Shown here one piece after another: positions 10,380 to 21,333 of a DNA stretch of 64,000 nucleotides. The number at the start of each line of letters is the position of its first letter. Position 1 is the first letter of the stretch. This stretch comes from Brevibacillus fortis. Its GTDB lineage: Bacteria; Bacillota; Bacilli; Brevibacillales; Brevibacillaceae. The stretch is taken from NCBI RefSeq assembly GCF_003013395.1, contig NZ_PXZM01000023.1:310001-374000 (forward strand), given 5' to 3'. The notes beneath the pieces are model-generated. The model saw only the letters and a list, made by a program, of their open reading frames with translations, ran no database searches and had not been told where the DNA came from. The position numbers and the translations under genes are program-made.

Positions 10380-10383
10380 GTTC

Positions 10384-10412
10384 TTGACTTCCGCCTGAGG
10401 GACAGATAAAAT
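10384..10412 (+). promoter_or_regulatory. pyrG promoter
   Basis: TTGACT at 10384-10389 and TAAAAT at 10407-10412, 17 bp apart. Seven bases downstream of the -10 the sequence is GGGC (10420-10423), the start site known to allow G reiteration on pyrG in Bacillus. Confidence 0.8.
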
Positions 10413-10419
10413 ACTCCTT

Positions 10420-10523
10420 GGGCTTCACATGAAGAAGGATCAAATATGGGAAACTATAAAACAAAAGTGCCCCTACCCCATTTCTTTAACGGGATAGGAC
10501 TCGCTTTTGTTTTTCTTTTTTTT
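10420..10523 (+). promoter_or_regulatory. pyrG leader attenuator (CTP-sensed reiterative transcription)
   Basis: The predicted transcript starts GGGC. A terminator hairpin follows: AAAACAAAAG (10458-10467) pairs with CTTTTGTTTT (10504-10513), and inside it CCTA/TAGG and CCC/GGG pair, with a T run behind. The 5' arm holds a C/U-rich block (CCCCUACCCC). In B. subtilis pyrG, low CTP causes extra G residues at the 5' end which pair with the matching C/U-rich block and prevent termination. All required parts are present here, so the same control is very likely. Confidence 0.85.
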
Positions 10524-10564
10524 GGAGCCGTCTTCATTCGATTTTTATAACAACTTAAGGGTGA

Positions 10565-12181
<1,617 letters not shown>

Positions 12182-12199
12182 CATAGGTCGATAAATAGA

Positions 12200-12236
12200 A
12201 AGACGCACCCGCGATGTAGAGTCGCTGGTGCGTCTT
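12200..12236. terminator. Bidirectional terminator between pyrG and amj
   Basis: AAGACGCACC (12200-12209) pairs with GGTGCGTCTT (12227-12236), with GCGA/TCGC inside. On the minus strand it is followed by a T-rich stretch, so it can serve both converging genes. Confidence 0.75.
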
Positions 12237-12253
12237 GTGCTATTAAAAACAGA

Positions 12254-13048
12254 TCAGTGAAACAAGGGCGAGAGCCAGGCTACCCAGTAGGCGGCGGGAA
12301 TGAGCAGGAATTGAGCCAAAATCGTTCCGATAAAACGTGAAAGCATCAGCCACAGGTACATGTCACGAATCGATTCCTGCGAGGTTTTCCCTTGCATTGC
12401 TTTTTCTGTCAAAAGGGCAATTTGCGGGTCTACCAGAATCGTCATGAAAATCGTGGCAAAACCGTTGATTAACCCGGAAGACATCAAAACGGTTGCTTTG
12501 TAATCCGGGGCTAGCAATGTCGCATACAATACGGACAGTACGCTGCTTGTGTAGATAGCTGTCCCAAATGCATTTAATAGCAGTAATCGTTTGGGAACTC
12601 CTTTGATTCGAAACCGAGAGATGGCTTGCCAGCTAGGAATCCGGACATGATGATGGACACGTCGGATGCTTTCGACGGTAACCGCCGTGCGAATCATTTG
12701 CGGAATCGAGCCCGCTATTTCTAAGTGCGAGATCAACCGTTTCGATATTTGGACAAAAGTGGGAAACAATACAATAGCCGCTAAGGTTCCAAGCGAGGAC
12801 GCGGCAATGATCACATGCAATTGCGTGCTAGGATCAAAGTGCTCAATAGCGGCTTGATCCATCAAACCCCCAGTGAATGGCCCTTGAATCAGGTTGGAAG
12901 TACGGGACAGGAGCAATACGATTCCGACCAGAGACATTGCTACAGCAATCCTGCCCGTTTGTACCCCTGCAAAACGGATTCCGTAGGTAAGTGTCTCTGT
13001 CGTATGGATAATAAATGTTAACAAGCAAATCAGCCACAGAGCATCCAT
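12254..13048 (-). CDS. amj: Lipid II flippase Amj (DUF2837 family)
   Basis: Polytopic membrane protein of 264 aa. The N-terminal stretch HTTETLTYGIRFAGVQTGRI and the following SLVGIVLLLSRTSN with QGP resemble B. subtilis YdaH (Amj), the alternate to MurJ that flips lipid II across the membrane. Six or so hydrophobic segments are visible, with a basic cytoplasmic loop around residues 120-160. Recognition is from memory of the family, not a search. A TATAAT-like -10 lies at 13094-13099 (minus strand) with a weak -35, and the ribosome site AAGGAG is rather far from the start (about 13 bases). It is the only minus-strand gene in the first 26 kb, divergent from spo0F. Confidence 0.85.
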   Translation of the reverse strand: MDALWLICLLTFIIHTTETLTYGIRFAGVQTGRIAVAMSLVGIVLLLSRTSNLIQGPFTGGLMDQAAIEHFDPSTQLHVIIAASSLGTLAAIVLFPTFVQISKRLISHLEIAGSIPQMIRTAVTVESIRRVHHHVRIPSWQAISRFRIKGVPKRLLLLNAFGTAIYTSSVLSVLYATLLAPDYKATVLMSSGLINGFATIFMTILVDPQIALLTEKAMQGKTSQESIRDMYLWLMLSRFIGTILAQFLLIPAAYWVAWLSPLFH

Positions 13049-13199
13049 ATTGAGTATCTGACTCCTTGTGTGTAGGGGAAATTGGTTTTTCCCATTATAC
13101 TCGAAATAAGGCCTATGGGAAATTTTAAGCGGACGTTAAGTAAAAAAGGTGAAGGAGTTTCCTGATTTTAGGCGAACCCATAGTAATTAAGAAAACGCA

Positions 13200-13231
13200 T
13201 TCGTCAGGGGGGAATCAGAATGTTCGACAAA
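13200..13231 (+). promoter_or_regulatory. Two Spo0A-box-like sites across the spo0F start
   Basis: TTCGACAAA at 13223-13231 is the exact reverse complement of the 0A box TTTGTCGAA. TTCGTCA at 13200-13206 fits the 7-base core. They lie 23 bp apart, on the same face of the helix, flanking the ribosome site. An AGGAGTT word at 13153-13159 and a GCGAAC word at 13172 could be a sigma-H promoter but match it weakly. Confidence 0.5.
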
Positions 13232-13594
13232 CAAGATAAAAAGGTACTGGTTGTGGATGACCAGTATGGGATTCGCATTTTACTGTATGAGGTGCTAGGA
13301 AAAGAAGGGTACAAGACCTTTCAGGCGGCAAACGGGAAAATGGCATTAGAAATCGTGGAAAAAGAATCGCCAGATTTGGTTATCCTCGACATGAAGATCC
13401 CTGGGATGGATGGTATTGAGATCTTGAAACACATCAAGAAGATCAATCAGGAAATCAAAGTCATCATGATGACAGCTTACGGAGAGCTGGACATGATCAA
13501 AGAAGCAACACAACTGGGAGCTTTGACTCATTTTACGAAGCCATTTGATATCGATGAACTACGAATGGCAGTGCATCAGCAATTAGCTTGCTAG
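13220..13594 (+). CDS. spo0F: Sporulation phosphorelay response regulator Spo0F
   Basis: A 124-aa stand-alone receiver domain that carries phosphate from sporulation kinases to Spo0B. The acidic pair Asp13-Asp14, the phosphorylated Asp57 (in [12 protein letters not shown]), Thr85 and Lys107 (in FTKPFD) are all present and there is no output domain. Length and sequence match Spo0F closely, and neighbours fba, transaldolase, murA2, glpX and rho are those of spo0F in other Bacillales. A strong AGGGGGGAA ribosome site precedes the ATG. Possible Spo0A boxes overlap the start. Confidence 0.96.
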   Translation: MFDKQDKKVLVVDDQYGIRILLYEVLGKEGYKTFQAANGKMALEIVEKESPDLVILDMKIPGMDGIEILKHIKKINQEIKVIMMTAYGELDMIKEATQLGALTHFTKPFDIDELRMAVHQQLAC

Positions 13595-13630
13595 GAACTG
13601 ACTGCTAAGGTCAGGGTACAAGCGTCCCTG

Positions 13631-13657
13631 TTAACAAATGCTTGTCTGTGGTATAAT
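13631..13657 (+). promoter_or_regulatory. Probable fba promoter
   Basis: A perfect TATAAT at 13652-13657 with TTAACA at 13631-13636; the 15-bp spacer is short. Expected transcript start is about 35 bp before the fba start. Confidence 0.55.
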
Positions 13658-13697
13658 AAGCCACATGACTGAAGTCTGCTAGAGGAGGATTTACAAA

Positions 13698-14552
13698 ATG
13701 CCACTGGTACCTATGACCGCTTTTACCGAAGACGTCAAAAAGCATAAATACGCCGTCGGACAATTTAACCTGAACAATCTGGAGTTTACTCAAGCGATTA
13801 CTGAAGCTGCGATGGAAGAAAAATCGCCTGTGATCTTTGGTGTTTCTGAGGGAGCACTGAAATACATGGGGATCGATTATACAGTAGCGATTGCAAAAGT
13901 GGCTGCTGAACGCGCAGGAGTTCCTGTTGCTTTGCATCTTGACCATGGTAGCAACTTCGACATGGTAATGAAGTGCATTCGCGCTGGGTTCTCTTCTGTT
14001 ATGTTCGATGGTTCCCATCATTCGTTTGAAGATAACCTTCGCCTGACCAAACAGGTTGTAGAGGCTGCTCACGCTGTTGGCGTATCGGTAGAAGGTGAAC
14101 TCGGTACCATCGGTGGGGTGGAAGACGACCTGTCTGTTGACGAGGAAGATGCTACCCTGGCAAATCCTGAGGAAGCAATCCGCTTCTGGGACGAAACTAA
14201 AGTAGACTACGTAGCGATTGCTGTAGGTACAGCACACGGTATGTACAAAGGAGTTCCAAAAATTCGCTACGACATCATCGAAAAAGTAGCGAGCAACATT
14301 GGAGCGCCAATCGTTCTTCATGGTGGTTCCGGCGTACCAGACGATGCGATTATCGAATCGATTCGCTTGGGCGTAGGAAAAATCAATGTAAATACAGAAA
14401 GCCAAGTCGCATGCACGGAAACGGTTCGCAAAGTATTGGCTGCCAAGCCGAATGAGATCGACCCACGCAAATACCTGAGCCCTGCTCGCGATGCGATCAA
14501 GGAAGTTGTTAAAGGAAAAATGCGCTTGTTCGGAAGCAGCAACCGCGCGTAA
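13698..14552 (+). CDS. fbaA: Class II fructose-1,6-bisphosphate aldolase
   Basis: Zinc enzyme that reversibly cleaves fructose 1,6-bisphosphate to dihydroxyacetone phosphate and glyceraldehyde 3-phosphate. Metal and substrate motifs: [10 protein letters not shown] (zinc His and catalytic Asp), [25 protein letters not shown] and [10 protein letters not shown] (two further His ligands), and KINVNTE for phosphate. At 284 aa it is full length. GAGGAGG precedes the ATG. The transaldolase-like gene begins 15 bp downstream, so the two share a message. Confidence 0.97.
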   Translation: MPLVPMTAFTEDVKKHKYAVGQFNLNNLEFTQAITEAAMEEKSPVIFGVSEGALKYMGIDYTVAIAKVAAERAGVPVALHLDHGSNFDMVMKCIRAGFSSVMFDGSHHSFEDNLRLTKQVVEAAHAVGVSVEGELGTIGGVEDDLSVDEEDATLANPEEAIRFWDETKVDYVAIAVGTAHGMYKGVPKIRYDIIEKVASNIGAPIVLHGGSGVPDDAIIESIRLGVGKINVNTESQVACTETVRKVLAAKPNEIDPRKYLSPARDAIKEVVKGKMRLFGSSNRA

Positions 14553-14566
14553 CTGGGAGGCTAATC

Positions 14567-15211
14567 ATGCGTTTTTTGATCGATACAGCAAACGTTGAAG
14601 AAATCCGCGAGATTCACGAATGGGGAGTTGTAGCGGGAGTAACAACAAATCCGTCCTTGGTTGCCAAAGAAGGGCGTGATTTTGTAGAAACGCTGAAAGA
14701 AATTCTTGATATTGTTGACGGTCCGATCAGTGCCGAAGTCATCAGCACAGATGCAAAAGGCATGATCGAAGAGGGTGAGAAGCTCGCTGCTCTCTCCAAA
14801 AATATCGTCATCAAGCTGCCGATGACTGCAGAAGGTTTGAAGGCAACCAAGTATTTTGCTAAGCGCAAAATCAGAACAAACGTAACGCTGGTATTCTCTG
14901 CGAACCAGGCACTTTTGGCTGCGCGCGCAGGCGCTAGCTTCGTGTCTCCGTTCTTGGGACGCTTGGATGATATTGGCCAAGACGGCATGCAACTGATCGA
15001 AGATATTGCAGAAATCTTTTCTGTGCATGGTATCGATACCGAAATCATTGCGGCATCTGTGCGCCACCCCGTTCACGTAACGGAGGCAGCTCGCCGTGGT
15101 TCTCACTTCGCTACCATTCCAGCAAAAGTGTTCAAACAACTCATTGCCCATCCACTGACGGACAGTGGCTTGGAGAAATTCCTCGCTGACTGGGCAAGCA
15201 TGCAAAAATAA
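14567..15211 (+). CDS. Transaldolase-like / fructose-6-phosphate aldolase family protein
   Basis: Short-form transaldolase (214 aa), equivalent of B. subtilis Ywj[24 protein letters not shown] and the Schiff-base Lys in NIVIKLPMT are clear, as is the [16 protein letters not shown] strand with GRLDDIG after it. Members act as transaldolase (moving dihydroxyacetone between sugar phosphates) or as fructose-6-phosphate aldolase; sequence alone does not settle which. Good GGGAGG ribosome site. Closed by a terminator. Confidence 0.92.
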   Translation: MRFLIDTANVEEIREIHEWGVVAGVTTNPSLVAKEGRDFVETLKEILDIVDGPISAEVISTDAKGMIEEGEKLAALSKNIVIKLPMTAEGLKATKYFAKRKIRTNVTLVFSANQALLAARAGASFVSPFLGRLDDIGQDGMQLIEDIAEIFSVHGIDTEIIAASVRHPVHVTEAARRGSHFATIPAKVFKQLIAHPLTDSGLEKFLADWASMQK

Positions 15212-15230
15212 GGACACGTGTTGAAAGTCC

Positions 15231-15263
15231 AAGCACCTTTTCCATTGGGGAAGGTGCTTCTTT
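15231..15263 (+). terminator. Terminator after transaldolase gene
   Basis: AAGCACCTTTTCC (15231-15243) pairs with GGGGAAGGTGCTT, followed by a short T run. Confidence 0.75.
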
Positions 15264-15290
15264 CCCGATTAAGCCTGAGGAGAGCAAAGC

Positions 15291-16574
15291 ATGGATAAGC
15301 TGATCATCAACGGTGGAAAACCGCTCGCGGGGACGGTGACCATCAGCGGAGCAAAAAACAGCGCAGTCGCACTCATCCCAGCCGCGTTGCTGGCAGATGG
15401 ACCCGTTGTTATTGAGAATCTCCCCCGTATTCAGGATGTAGGTATTTATCACGAGCTCTTGCAGGAAATGGGAGCTGACGTGCTGTTTGAAGAAGATTGG
15501 ATGGAAATTGATGGACGCATGATGCAGCTGATGCTCATGCCAAATGGTCGTATCAAAAAGCTTCGTGCCTCGTACTATTTATGGGGAGCCTTGCTCGCCA
15601 AGTTCGGTGAAGCGCAGGTTGGTTTGCCAGGTGGCTGTGATTTGGGCCCGCGTCCAGTAGATTTGCATATCAAGGGCTTTGAAGCGATGGGCGCCGAGGT
15701 GGAGAACAAAAACGGCGTCATGACCATTCGTGCCCAAAATGGACGTTTGCAGGGTGCGCGAATTTATCTCGATCTGGTCAGTGTCGGTGCGACCATTAAC
15801 ATCATGCTGGCTGCTGCCAAAGCAGATGGTGTGACGATTATTGAAAACGCTGCACGTGAGCCTGAGATCGTCGATGTAGCGACTTTGCTCAACAATATGG
15901 GAGCAAACATCAAAGACGCTGGAACAGACATGATCCGCATTAAAGGCGTAGAGCGCTTGCGCGGATGCCGTCATACGATCATCCCCGATCGGATCGAAGC
16001 GGGGACGTACATGATTGCGGCAGCGGCTACGAACGGCAATGTGATGGTGGAGAATGTCATTCCAAAGCATTTGGAGTCTGTAACGGCCAAGTTGCGCGAA
16101 ATCGGTGCGCAAGTGGTCGAACAGGATGACAGTATTCAAGTCATTGGACATGATTCTTATCGATCGATTGACGTGAAAACGAGTCCGTATCCGGGTTTCC
16201 CAACGGATTTACAGCAGCCGATCACGACCTTGCTGACTCTTGCCAAAGGCTCAAGCATCGTGACCGACAATATTTACAGCTCGCGTTTTCGACATGTAGA
16301 TGAACTGCGCCGTATGGGAGCTTCCTTGAAGATTGAAGGAAGATCCGCTGTCATTGAAGGCGGAAGCAAACTGAATGGTGCCAAGGTGGTAGCTTCGGAT
16401 TTGCGTGCGGGAGCAGCTTTGTTCATTGCCGGTTTGGCAACGAATGGCACCACAGAATTAGAAGGACTTGAACATATAGATCGTGGCTACGAAAACTTGG
16501 TGGGCAAACTGCAAGCATTGGGAGCCGATATTACTCGGATGGGCTTGCAGAGCATGGAAAACCACCAGCGTTAA
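15291..16574 (+). CDS. murA2: UDP-N-acetylglucosamine 1-carboxyvinyltransferase, second (MurAB/MurZ) type
   Basis: First committed step of peptidoglycan synthesis: transfers enolpyruvate from PEP to UDP-GlcNAc. The EPSP-synthase-like inside-out barrel motifs are present: [19 protein letters not shown] at the start, the active-site Cys116 in [28 protein letters not shown], and [12 protein letters not shown]. At 427 aa it is full length. Its place between the transaldolase and glpX marks it as the second paralogue of Bacillales, the other usually lying near the atp genes. glpX starts 28 bp after its stop. Confidence 0.95.
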   Translation: MDKLIINGGKPLAGTVTISGAKNSAVALIPAALLADGPVVIENLPRIQDVGIYHELLQEMGADVLFEEDWMEIDGRMMQLMLMPNGRIKKLRASYYLWGALLAKFGEAQVGLPGGCDLGPRPVDLHIKGFEAMGAEVENKNGVMTIRAQNGRLQGARIYLDLVSVGATINIMLAAAKADGVTIIENAAREPEIVDVATLLNNMGANIKDAGTDMIRIKGVERLRGCRHTIIPDRIEAGTYMIAAAATNGNVMVENVIPKHLESVTAKLREIGAQVVEQDDSIQVIGHDSYRSIDVKTSPYPGFPTDLQQPITTLLTLAKGSSIVTDNIYSSRFRHVDELRRMGASLKIEGRSAVIEGGSKLNGAKVVASDLRAGAALFIAGLATNGTTELEGLEHIDRGYENLVGKLQALGADITRMGLQSMENHQR

Positions 16575-16602
16575 CCAATCACCAGGAGAGGAGTCTTCCA
16601 GA

Positions 16603-17565
16603 ATGGAACGCAGTTTAACACTTGAACTGGTACGTGTGACCGAAGCCGCTGCTTTGGCTTCTGCCAGTTGGATGGGTCTCGGAAAAAAAGATGAGGCTGA
16701 CGATGCGGCAACGACCGCAATGCGTAATGAATTTATGAAAGTGCCGATGGATGGCGTCGTAGTAATTGGCGAGGGCGAAATGGACGAAGCGCCAATGCTG
16801 TATATCGGTGAGCGTCTTGGACAAGGAGTAGCTCCAGCAGTCGATGTTGCTGTTGACCCTTTGGAGGGAACAAATATCCTTGCAAAAGGTACGTGGGGAG
16901 CGATTTCGGTCATTGCCATTGCAGACCGGGGAAATTTGTTGCATGCTCCTGACATGTATATGGAGAAAATGGCAGTAGGACCACAAGCCGTGGGCAAGGT
17001 TGACATCAACGCACCGGTTCGCGATAACCTGAAAGCGGTAGCGCAAGCACAGGGGAAAGATATCAGTGATTTGGTCGCTATTGTGCTTGACCGTGATCGT
17101 CACTCTAAGGTCATTCATGAAATTCGTGAGGCAGGTGCTCGCATTCGCCTCATTTCAGACGGAGACGTAGCTGCTGCGATCAATACCGCTTTCCCGGATA
17201 CAGGTGTGGACATTTTGTTCGGCTCTGGTGGAGCTCCTGAAGGTGTTCTGGCAGCTGTTGCCTTGAAATGCCTCGGGGGAGAGATTCAGGGTAAGCTCTT
17301 ACCGCAAAATGAAGAAGAGATTAAACGCTGTGTCAAAATGGGATTGACTAACCCTCATCAAGTACTGTTCATGGATGACTTGGTGAAAGGTGATGACGCC
17401 ATTTTTGCAGCGACAGGTGTGACGGATGGGGAGTTGCTCAAAGGGGTACGCTTCCAAGGAACTCGTGCGACGACCAATTCCGTTGTCATGCGTGCAAAAA
17501 CCGGAACGGTACGCTTCATTGAAGGGAACCACCGCTTAGAACGCAATCCGATGAACGGTTTGTAA
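16603..17565 (+). CDS. glpX: Fructose-1,6-bisphosphatase class II
   Basis: Gluconeogenic removal of the 1-phosphate from fructose 1,6-bisphosphate. Metal/substrate motifs [18 protein letters not shown] and [12 protein letters not shown] are typical of GlpX, and the C-terminal half carries [12 protein letters not shown] and [17 protein letters not shown]. The frame is open back to 16483, inside murA2, but ATG 16603 has the AGGAGAGGAG ribosome site and begins [20 protein letters not shown], the family's N-terminus, giving 320 aa. Co-transcription with murA2 is likely. Confidence 0.95.
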   Translation: MERSLTLELVRVTEAAALASASWMGLGKKDEADDAATTAMRNEFMKVPMDGVVVIGEGEMDEAPMLYIGERLGQGVAPAVDVAVDPLEGTNILAKGTWGAISVIAIADRGNLLHAPDMYMEKMAVGPQAVGKVDINAPVRDNLKAVAQAQGKDISDLVAIVLDRDRHSKVIHEIREAGARIRLISDGDVAAAINTAFPDTGVDILFGSGGAPEGVLAAVALKCLGGEIQGKLLPQNEEEIKRCVKMGLTNPHQVLFMDDLVKGDDAIFAATGVTDGELLKGVRFQGTRATTNSVVMRAKTGTVRFIEGNHRLERNPMNGL

Positions 17566-17632
17566 GAAAACAATTTTCGCATTTATTTGTTGAACTAGGT
17601 TTTTTCAAGAGTAAATAAAGAGTGGTGGATGT

Positions 17633-18913
17633 ATGTTACTTTCTGAACTAGAAGAAAAGAAGCTGACCGACCTCTATAAGCTGGCCAAGGAATACCATAT
17701 CCCGTACTACTCCCAGCTGAAGAAGAAGGAATTGATTTTTGCGATTCTTCGAGCGCGGGCGGAGCGGGATGGCCTCATGTTTATGGAGGGGGTTCTCGAA
17801 ATATTGCCGGAGGGATACGGCTTCCTCCGTCCCATTAACTATCTCCCTAGCTCGGAAGATATCTACATCTCCCAGTCGCAGATTCGCCGTTTTGATCTGC
17901 GGATGGGGGATGTGGTATCAGGAAAAGCAAGACCACCTAAGGAGAATGAACGTTATTTTGGACTCCTTCAAGTAGAGGCAGTGAACGGAGAAGACCCTGA
18001 GACAGCCGCAGAGCGTCTTCATTTCCCCGCATTGACACCGTTGTATCCTCAAACCAAGCTAGTACTGGAGACAGCCCCTGCGCGTGTTTCCACTCGCCTG
18101 ATGGATCTTCTCTCTCCTGTTGGACTTGGTCAGCGTGGATTGATTGTGGCTCCGCCAAAAGCGGGGAAAACTATGCTGATCAAAGAGATCGCCAACAGCA
18201 TTACCGAAAGCCGTCCGGATATCCACTTGTTTGTCCTGCTCATTGATGAGCGTCCGGAAGAGGTAACGGATATGCAGCGATCTGTCAAAGGAGAGGTAGT
18301 TGCCTCAACTTTTGACGAGTTGCCTGAGAATCACATCAAAGTTGCTGAGCTTGTTTTGGAGCGCGCAAAGCGACTGGTTGAGCACAAAAAAGACGTGGTG
18401 ATCCTGCTGGATTCCATTACACGTCTGGCTCGTGCCTACAACCTGGTTATTCCTCCAAGTGGTCGAACATTGTCCGGTGGTATTGATCCGGCAGCTTTCC
18501 ATCGTCCGAAGCGCTTTTTTGGTTCAGCGCGGAATATTGAAGAAGGCGGCAGCTTGACCATTTTGGCGACTGCTTTGGTAGAGACCGGCTCCCGTATGGA
18601 TGATGTGATCTATGAGGAGTTCAAAGGTACCGGAAACATGGAGCTTCATTTGGATCGCAAGCTGGCGGAGCGCAGAATTTTTCCGGCGATCGATATCCGC
18701 CGTTCGGGTACGCGCCGCGAAGAGCTTCTCCTCACGAAAGAAGAGCTGGATAAGCTGTGGATGATCCGGAAGAACATGAATGAAACAAATGAGTTTGTAG
18801 ACTCCTTTATTAAAAAGCTTGCTGATACAAAAACAAACGAAGAATTTTTGCAAACCCTTGAGTCCAAGCAACAGGGCAGAGGGAAAGCAGCTAGCACGAC
18901 GGTGAGTTCATGA
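17633..18913 (+). CDS. rho: Transcription termination factor Rho
   Basis: Hexameric RNA helicase that ends transcription. N-terminal Rho helix-bundle (about residues 1-45), cold-shock-like RNA-binding domain ([16 protein letters not shown]), then a RecA-type ATPase with Walker [14 protein letters not shown] near residue 175, Walker [17 protein letters not shown] and the Q/R-loop region [20 protein letters not shown]. At 426 aa it is normal for Firmicutes. A weak promoter-like pair (TTGAAC/TAAATA) lies just upstream. Its stop codon lies within a terminator hairpin. Confidence 0.97.
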   Translation: MLLSELEEKKLTDLYKLAKEYHIPYYSQLKKKELIFAILRARAERDGLMFMEGVLEILPEGYGFLRPINYLPSSEDIYISQSQIRRFDLRMGDVVSGKARPPKENERYFGLLQVEAVNGEDPETAAERLHFPALTPLYPQTKLVLETAPARVSTRLMDLLSPVGLGQRGLIVAPPKAGKTMLIKEIANSITESRPDIHLFVLLIDERPEEVTDMQRSVKGEVVASTFDELPENHIKVAELVLERAKRLVEHKKDVVILLDSITRLARAYNLVIPPSGRTLSGGIDPAAFHRPKRFFGSARNIEEGGSLTILATALVETGSRMDDVIYEEFKGTGNMELHLDRKLAERRIFPAIDIRRSGTRREELLLTKEELDKLWMIRKNMNETNEFVDSFIKKLADTKTNEEFLQTLESKQQGRGKAASTTVSS

Positions 18914-18934
18914 TGACTCACCGTCATTTTTTTT
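18898..18934 (+). terminator. Terminator overlapping the end of rho
   Basis: GACGGTGAGT (18898-18907) pairs with ACTCACCGTC (18916-18925) and a run of eight or more T follows. The stop codon (18911-18913) is in the loop, so the left arm encodes the last residues of Rho. Confidence 0.9.
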
Positions 18935-18989
18935 GTGGCGTTGGCATACCGTTAGGAAGGGGAGCTGGAAAAGAAGGAGGAGATGCTTC

Positions 18990-19892
18990 GTGGAGTACGT
19001 GCAAGTTAGCGCTCCGGTGGAGTCACAGATGGAAGCGAAAAAAGCGGTCGTGGAGCAAGCGCTATTTCAAGCGTTTAATCCGTATGCCAGTCTGGCTTCA
19101 CCTGCACCAGCAACAAAAGCAAATTCAGTCGTGTACGCTGTTCGCCAAGGGGATACGCTATCCAGTATTGCCCAGCGCTACGGTCTTACTTTAAAAAAAC
19201 TGGTAGAGGCAAATAGCATTACGAATCCCCACTTGTTAAGCGTAGGCATGAAGTTAATCATCAAGCGTGATGAAGTTGGACATATGGTGAAACGAGGAGA
19301 AACATTGGATTACATAGCAAGGCGGTACGGTGTGAGTCGGGAATCGTTAATCGAACGAAATCCGCTACTAAAATGGCTGTCGGACAACCTGTATGTAGGA
19401 CAGGTCGTGTATGTCCCTATCGCAAAAGGCAATCCGATGTTGGGTAACGATCCGCAGCAGAAACGAGGTGCCGTGCAAGCAGCTAGTCGGCAAGTCGTCG
19501 CGAGGATTCGCGGCGGATTAGATTGGCCTGTCAGAGAGGCTACGATTACAAGTGGCTTTGGTGCACGGTGGGGGAAAACACACAAGGGCGTGGATTTGTG
19601 GAATGAACAGGAATCGAAGGCACCGATTTTGGCAGCGAGGGCAGGCGTCGTAGTGGAGGCAGGTGCCAATCGCTCTGGGTACGGTCGGATGGTCGTGATC
19701 GATCACGGAGACGGCTTGCAAACCTTTTATGCCCATATGCGTCTGCTGCTAGTGTCTCCAGGTCAAACCGTAGAAGCTGGTGAGATGCTCGGATACATGG
19801 GGCAAACAGGTAACTCTACGGGCTACCATTTGCACTTTGAAGTGCGACAGGATGATGTGCCGATCAATCCGCTTCCCTATCTTGGTAGGTAA
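18990..19892 (+). CDS. LysM-M23 peptidase-like protein
   Basis: A likely cell-wall endopeptidase of 300 aa. Two LysM peptidoglycan-binding repeats (about residues 50-95, VYAVRQGDTLSSIAQRYG; and 97-145, HMVKRGETLDYIARRYG) precede an M23 metallopeptidase domain (about residues 180-298) with the zinc motifs HKGVDL, YAHM and HLHFEV. No signal peptide or membrane segment is visible at the N-terminus, so export may be non-classical or sporulation-linked, or the true start may be elsewhere. GTG 18990 has an AAGGAGG ribosome site; the frame runs further upstream without a better start. It lies alone between rho and the radical SAM gene. Confidence 0.85.
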   Translation: MEYVQVSAPVESQMEAKKAVVEQALFQAFNPYASLASPAPATKANSVVYAVRQGDTLSSIAQRYGLTLKKLVEANSITNPHLLSVGMKLIIKRDEVGHMVKRGETLDYIARRYGVSRESLIERNPLLKWLSDNLYVGQVVYVPIAKGNPMLGNDPQQKRGAVQAASRQVVARIRGGLDWPVREATITSGFGARWGKTHKGVDLWNEQESKAPILAARAGVVVEAGANRSGYGRMVVIDHGDGLQTFYAHMRLLLVSPGQTVEAGEMLGYMGQTGNSTGYHLHFEVRQDDVPINPLPYLGR

Positions 19893-19962
19893 CCCTATAC
19901 AATTTACATTGCTTTTTCAATGCGATACAATGGGCAAAGCAAAGAAGCGAGGCGATTTTCCC

Positions 19963-21228
19963 ATGTATTTAGTTTACGCAGATGAAAAAGGCAATGTATA
20001 CGACCACCCAGGTCTTTTTGCAGTGGCTCGTAACGGAGATATATTGACAGAAATTCTGGAAGAAGAACTGATCCCGCTCCCGGAAGGCTCGACGTTGGTC
20101 AGTTTGCCGGACACTGAGCCGATCGGGATGGACCCTGACACAGGTGAAATGGTTAAGTTAGATGGCTGTACGGCAGTTGGTGCACTGGTTCCACAAGGAA
20201 TTACAAGGCTCTTGCTGCCAGGCTACGTGAAAACGAACAAGGAAAGCAAGCTGCCGTTGTTCGGCTATTCCGCAGTTGTTTGGAAGGATAACCGTTTCTG
20301 GGTAACGGGTCGAGCGAGTGACGATATCTACAAATGGGACCCGTTGAACTTTCCGATGGATGAACTGCGCCAGCGAGTGGCAAAGACGTTGGAGACGTTT
20401 CCGCAAAACCGCATTTTGAACCACTTGTCCCACTGTGCGTTGGAGTACGAATGCTTGACGGCCTCCAATAACTTTTTCAACCGCTGGGAAGGCAGCTTGC
20501 CTGTTTCCTATACCTGTAATGCGGGTTGTTACGGCTGTATTTCCGAGCAACCAGATGACAGTGGATTCCCTTCTCCACAGACGCGGATGAACTTCAAGCC
20601 GACAGAGGACGAGCTGGTGGAAGTCATGCTGCACCACTTGAAGACACCGGAGAGCATCATCAGCTTCGGACAGGGCTGTGAGGGTGAGCCTTCTACGATG
20701 GCATCCATTATCGTTCCGGCAATGCGTCGTGTACGGGAAACGACAGATTTGGGCTTTATCAACATCAATACGAATGCGGGTTTGACGGATCATATCAAAG
20801 GCATTGTCGACGCGGGACTTGATCTGATGCGCGTGAGTATCATCAGTGCGATTGACGAACACTATAATGCCTACTACCGTCCGCGCAACTACACGTTGGA
20901 GAATGTAGCGAGTTCTGCTGAGTACGCTGCATCCAAGGGTGTGTATACGTCCATTAACTACTTGTGCTTCCCTGGCGTGTTTGACCGCGAAGAGGAAATG
21001 GAAGCGATGATCGAGTTCATCCGCAGAACAGGCATCAAGCTGATTCAGCTGCGGAATCTGAATATCGATCCAGAGAGCTACTTGTCGATGATTCCAAAAG
21101 CGCAAGGCGAAGTCTTCGGCATGAAGCAAGCCATCGAAATTTATCAGCAGGAGCTGCCAGATGTGGTGATCGGTTCGTTTACACACATTCCTCCAGATCA
21201 GCTCCAACGTAGGAAAAACATGGCGTAA
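19963..21228 (+). CDS. Uncharacterised radical SAM protein
   Basis: A 421-aa protein with a radical SAM core from about residue 180: the 4Fe-4S ligands Cys185, Cys189 and Cys192 in YTCNAGCYGC, a GEP-like motif in GQGCEGEP, and ININTNAG and MRVSIISA strands of the partial TIM barrel. The first 180 residues form a separate domain that I do not recognise, starting MYLVYADEKGNVYDHPGL. There is no C-terminal SPASM cluster and no peptide substrate gene beside it. ATG 19963 is preferred to the longer frame from 19780, which overlaps the previous gene. Its place between rho and rpmE does not identify a substrate. Confidence 0.85.
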   Translation: MYLVYADEKGNVYDHPGLFAVARNGDILTEILEEELIPLPEGSTLVSLPDTEPIGMDPDTGEMVKLDGCTAVGALVPQGITRLLLPGYVKTNKESKLPLFGYSAVVWKDNRFWVTGRASDDIYKWDPLNFPMDELRQRVAKTLETFPQNRILNHLSHCALEYECLTASNNFFNRWEGSLPVSYTCNAGCYGCISEQPDDSGFPSPQTRMNFKPTEDELVEVMLHHLKTPESIISFGQGCEGEPSTMASIIVPAMRRVRETTDLGFININTNAGLTDHIKGIVDAGLDLMRVSIISAIDEHYNAYYRPRNYTLENVASSAEYAASKGVYTSINYLCFPGVFDREEEMEAMIEFIRRTGIKLIQLRNLNIDPESYLSMIPKAQGEVFGMKQAIEIYQQELPDVVIGSFTHIPPDQLQRRKNMA

Positions 21229-21240
21229 TCAGCCAACCTG

Positions 21241-21269
21241 TTGCATTTCGGCAGTGGGCATGCTACTAT
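21241..21269 (+). promoter_or_regulatory. rpmE promoter
   Basis: TTGCAT (21241-21246), 17 bp, TACTAT (21264-21269) with an extended TGC directly before the -10. The leader is about 55 bases. Confidence 0.65.
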
Positions 21270-21333
21270 CTGATATGTGTTGATATAACTCTGTTTCGGC
21301 AAACGATTCAGGGCGGAAAGAGGTGTAGATAAG

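Noticed and set aside
10080..10380. Tandem repeat or separate gene in the rpoE tail
   Set aside because: The run of Asp and Glu codons is the normal acidic tail of delta subunit, and the +1 frame (Lys/Arg-rich) is its by-product.
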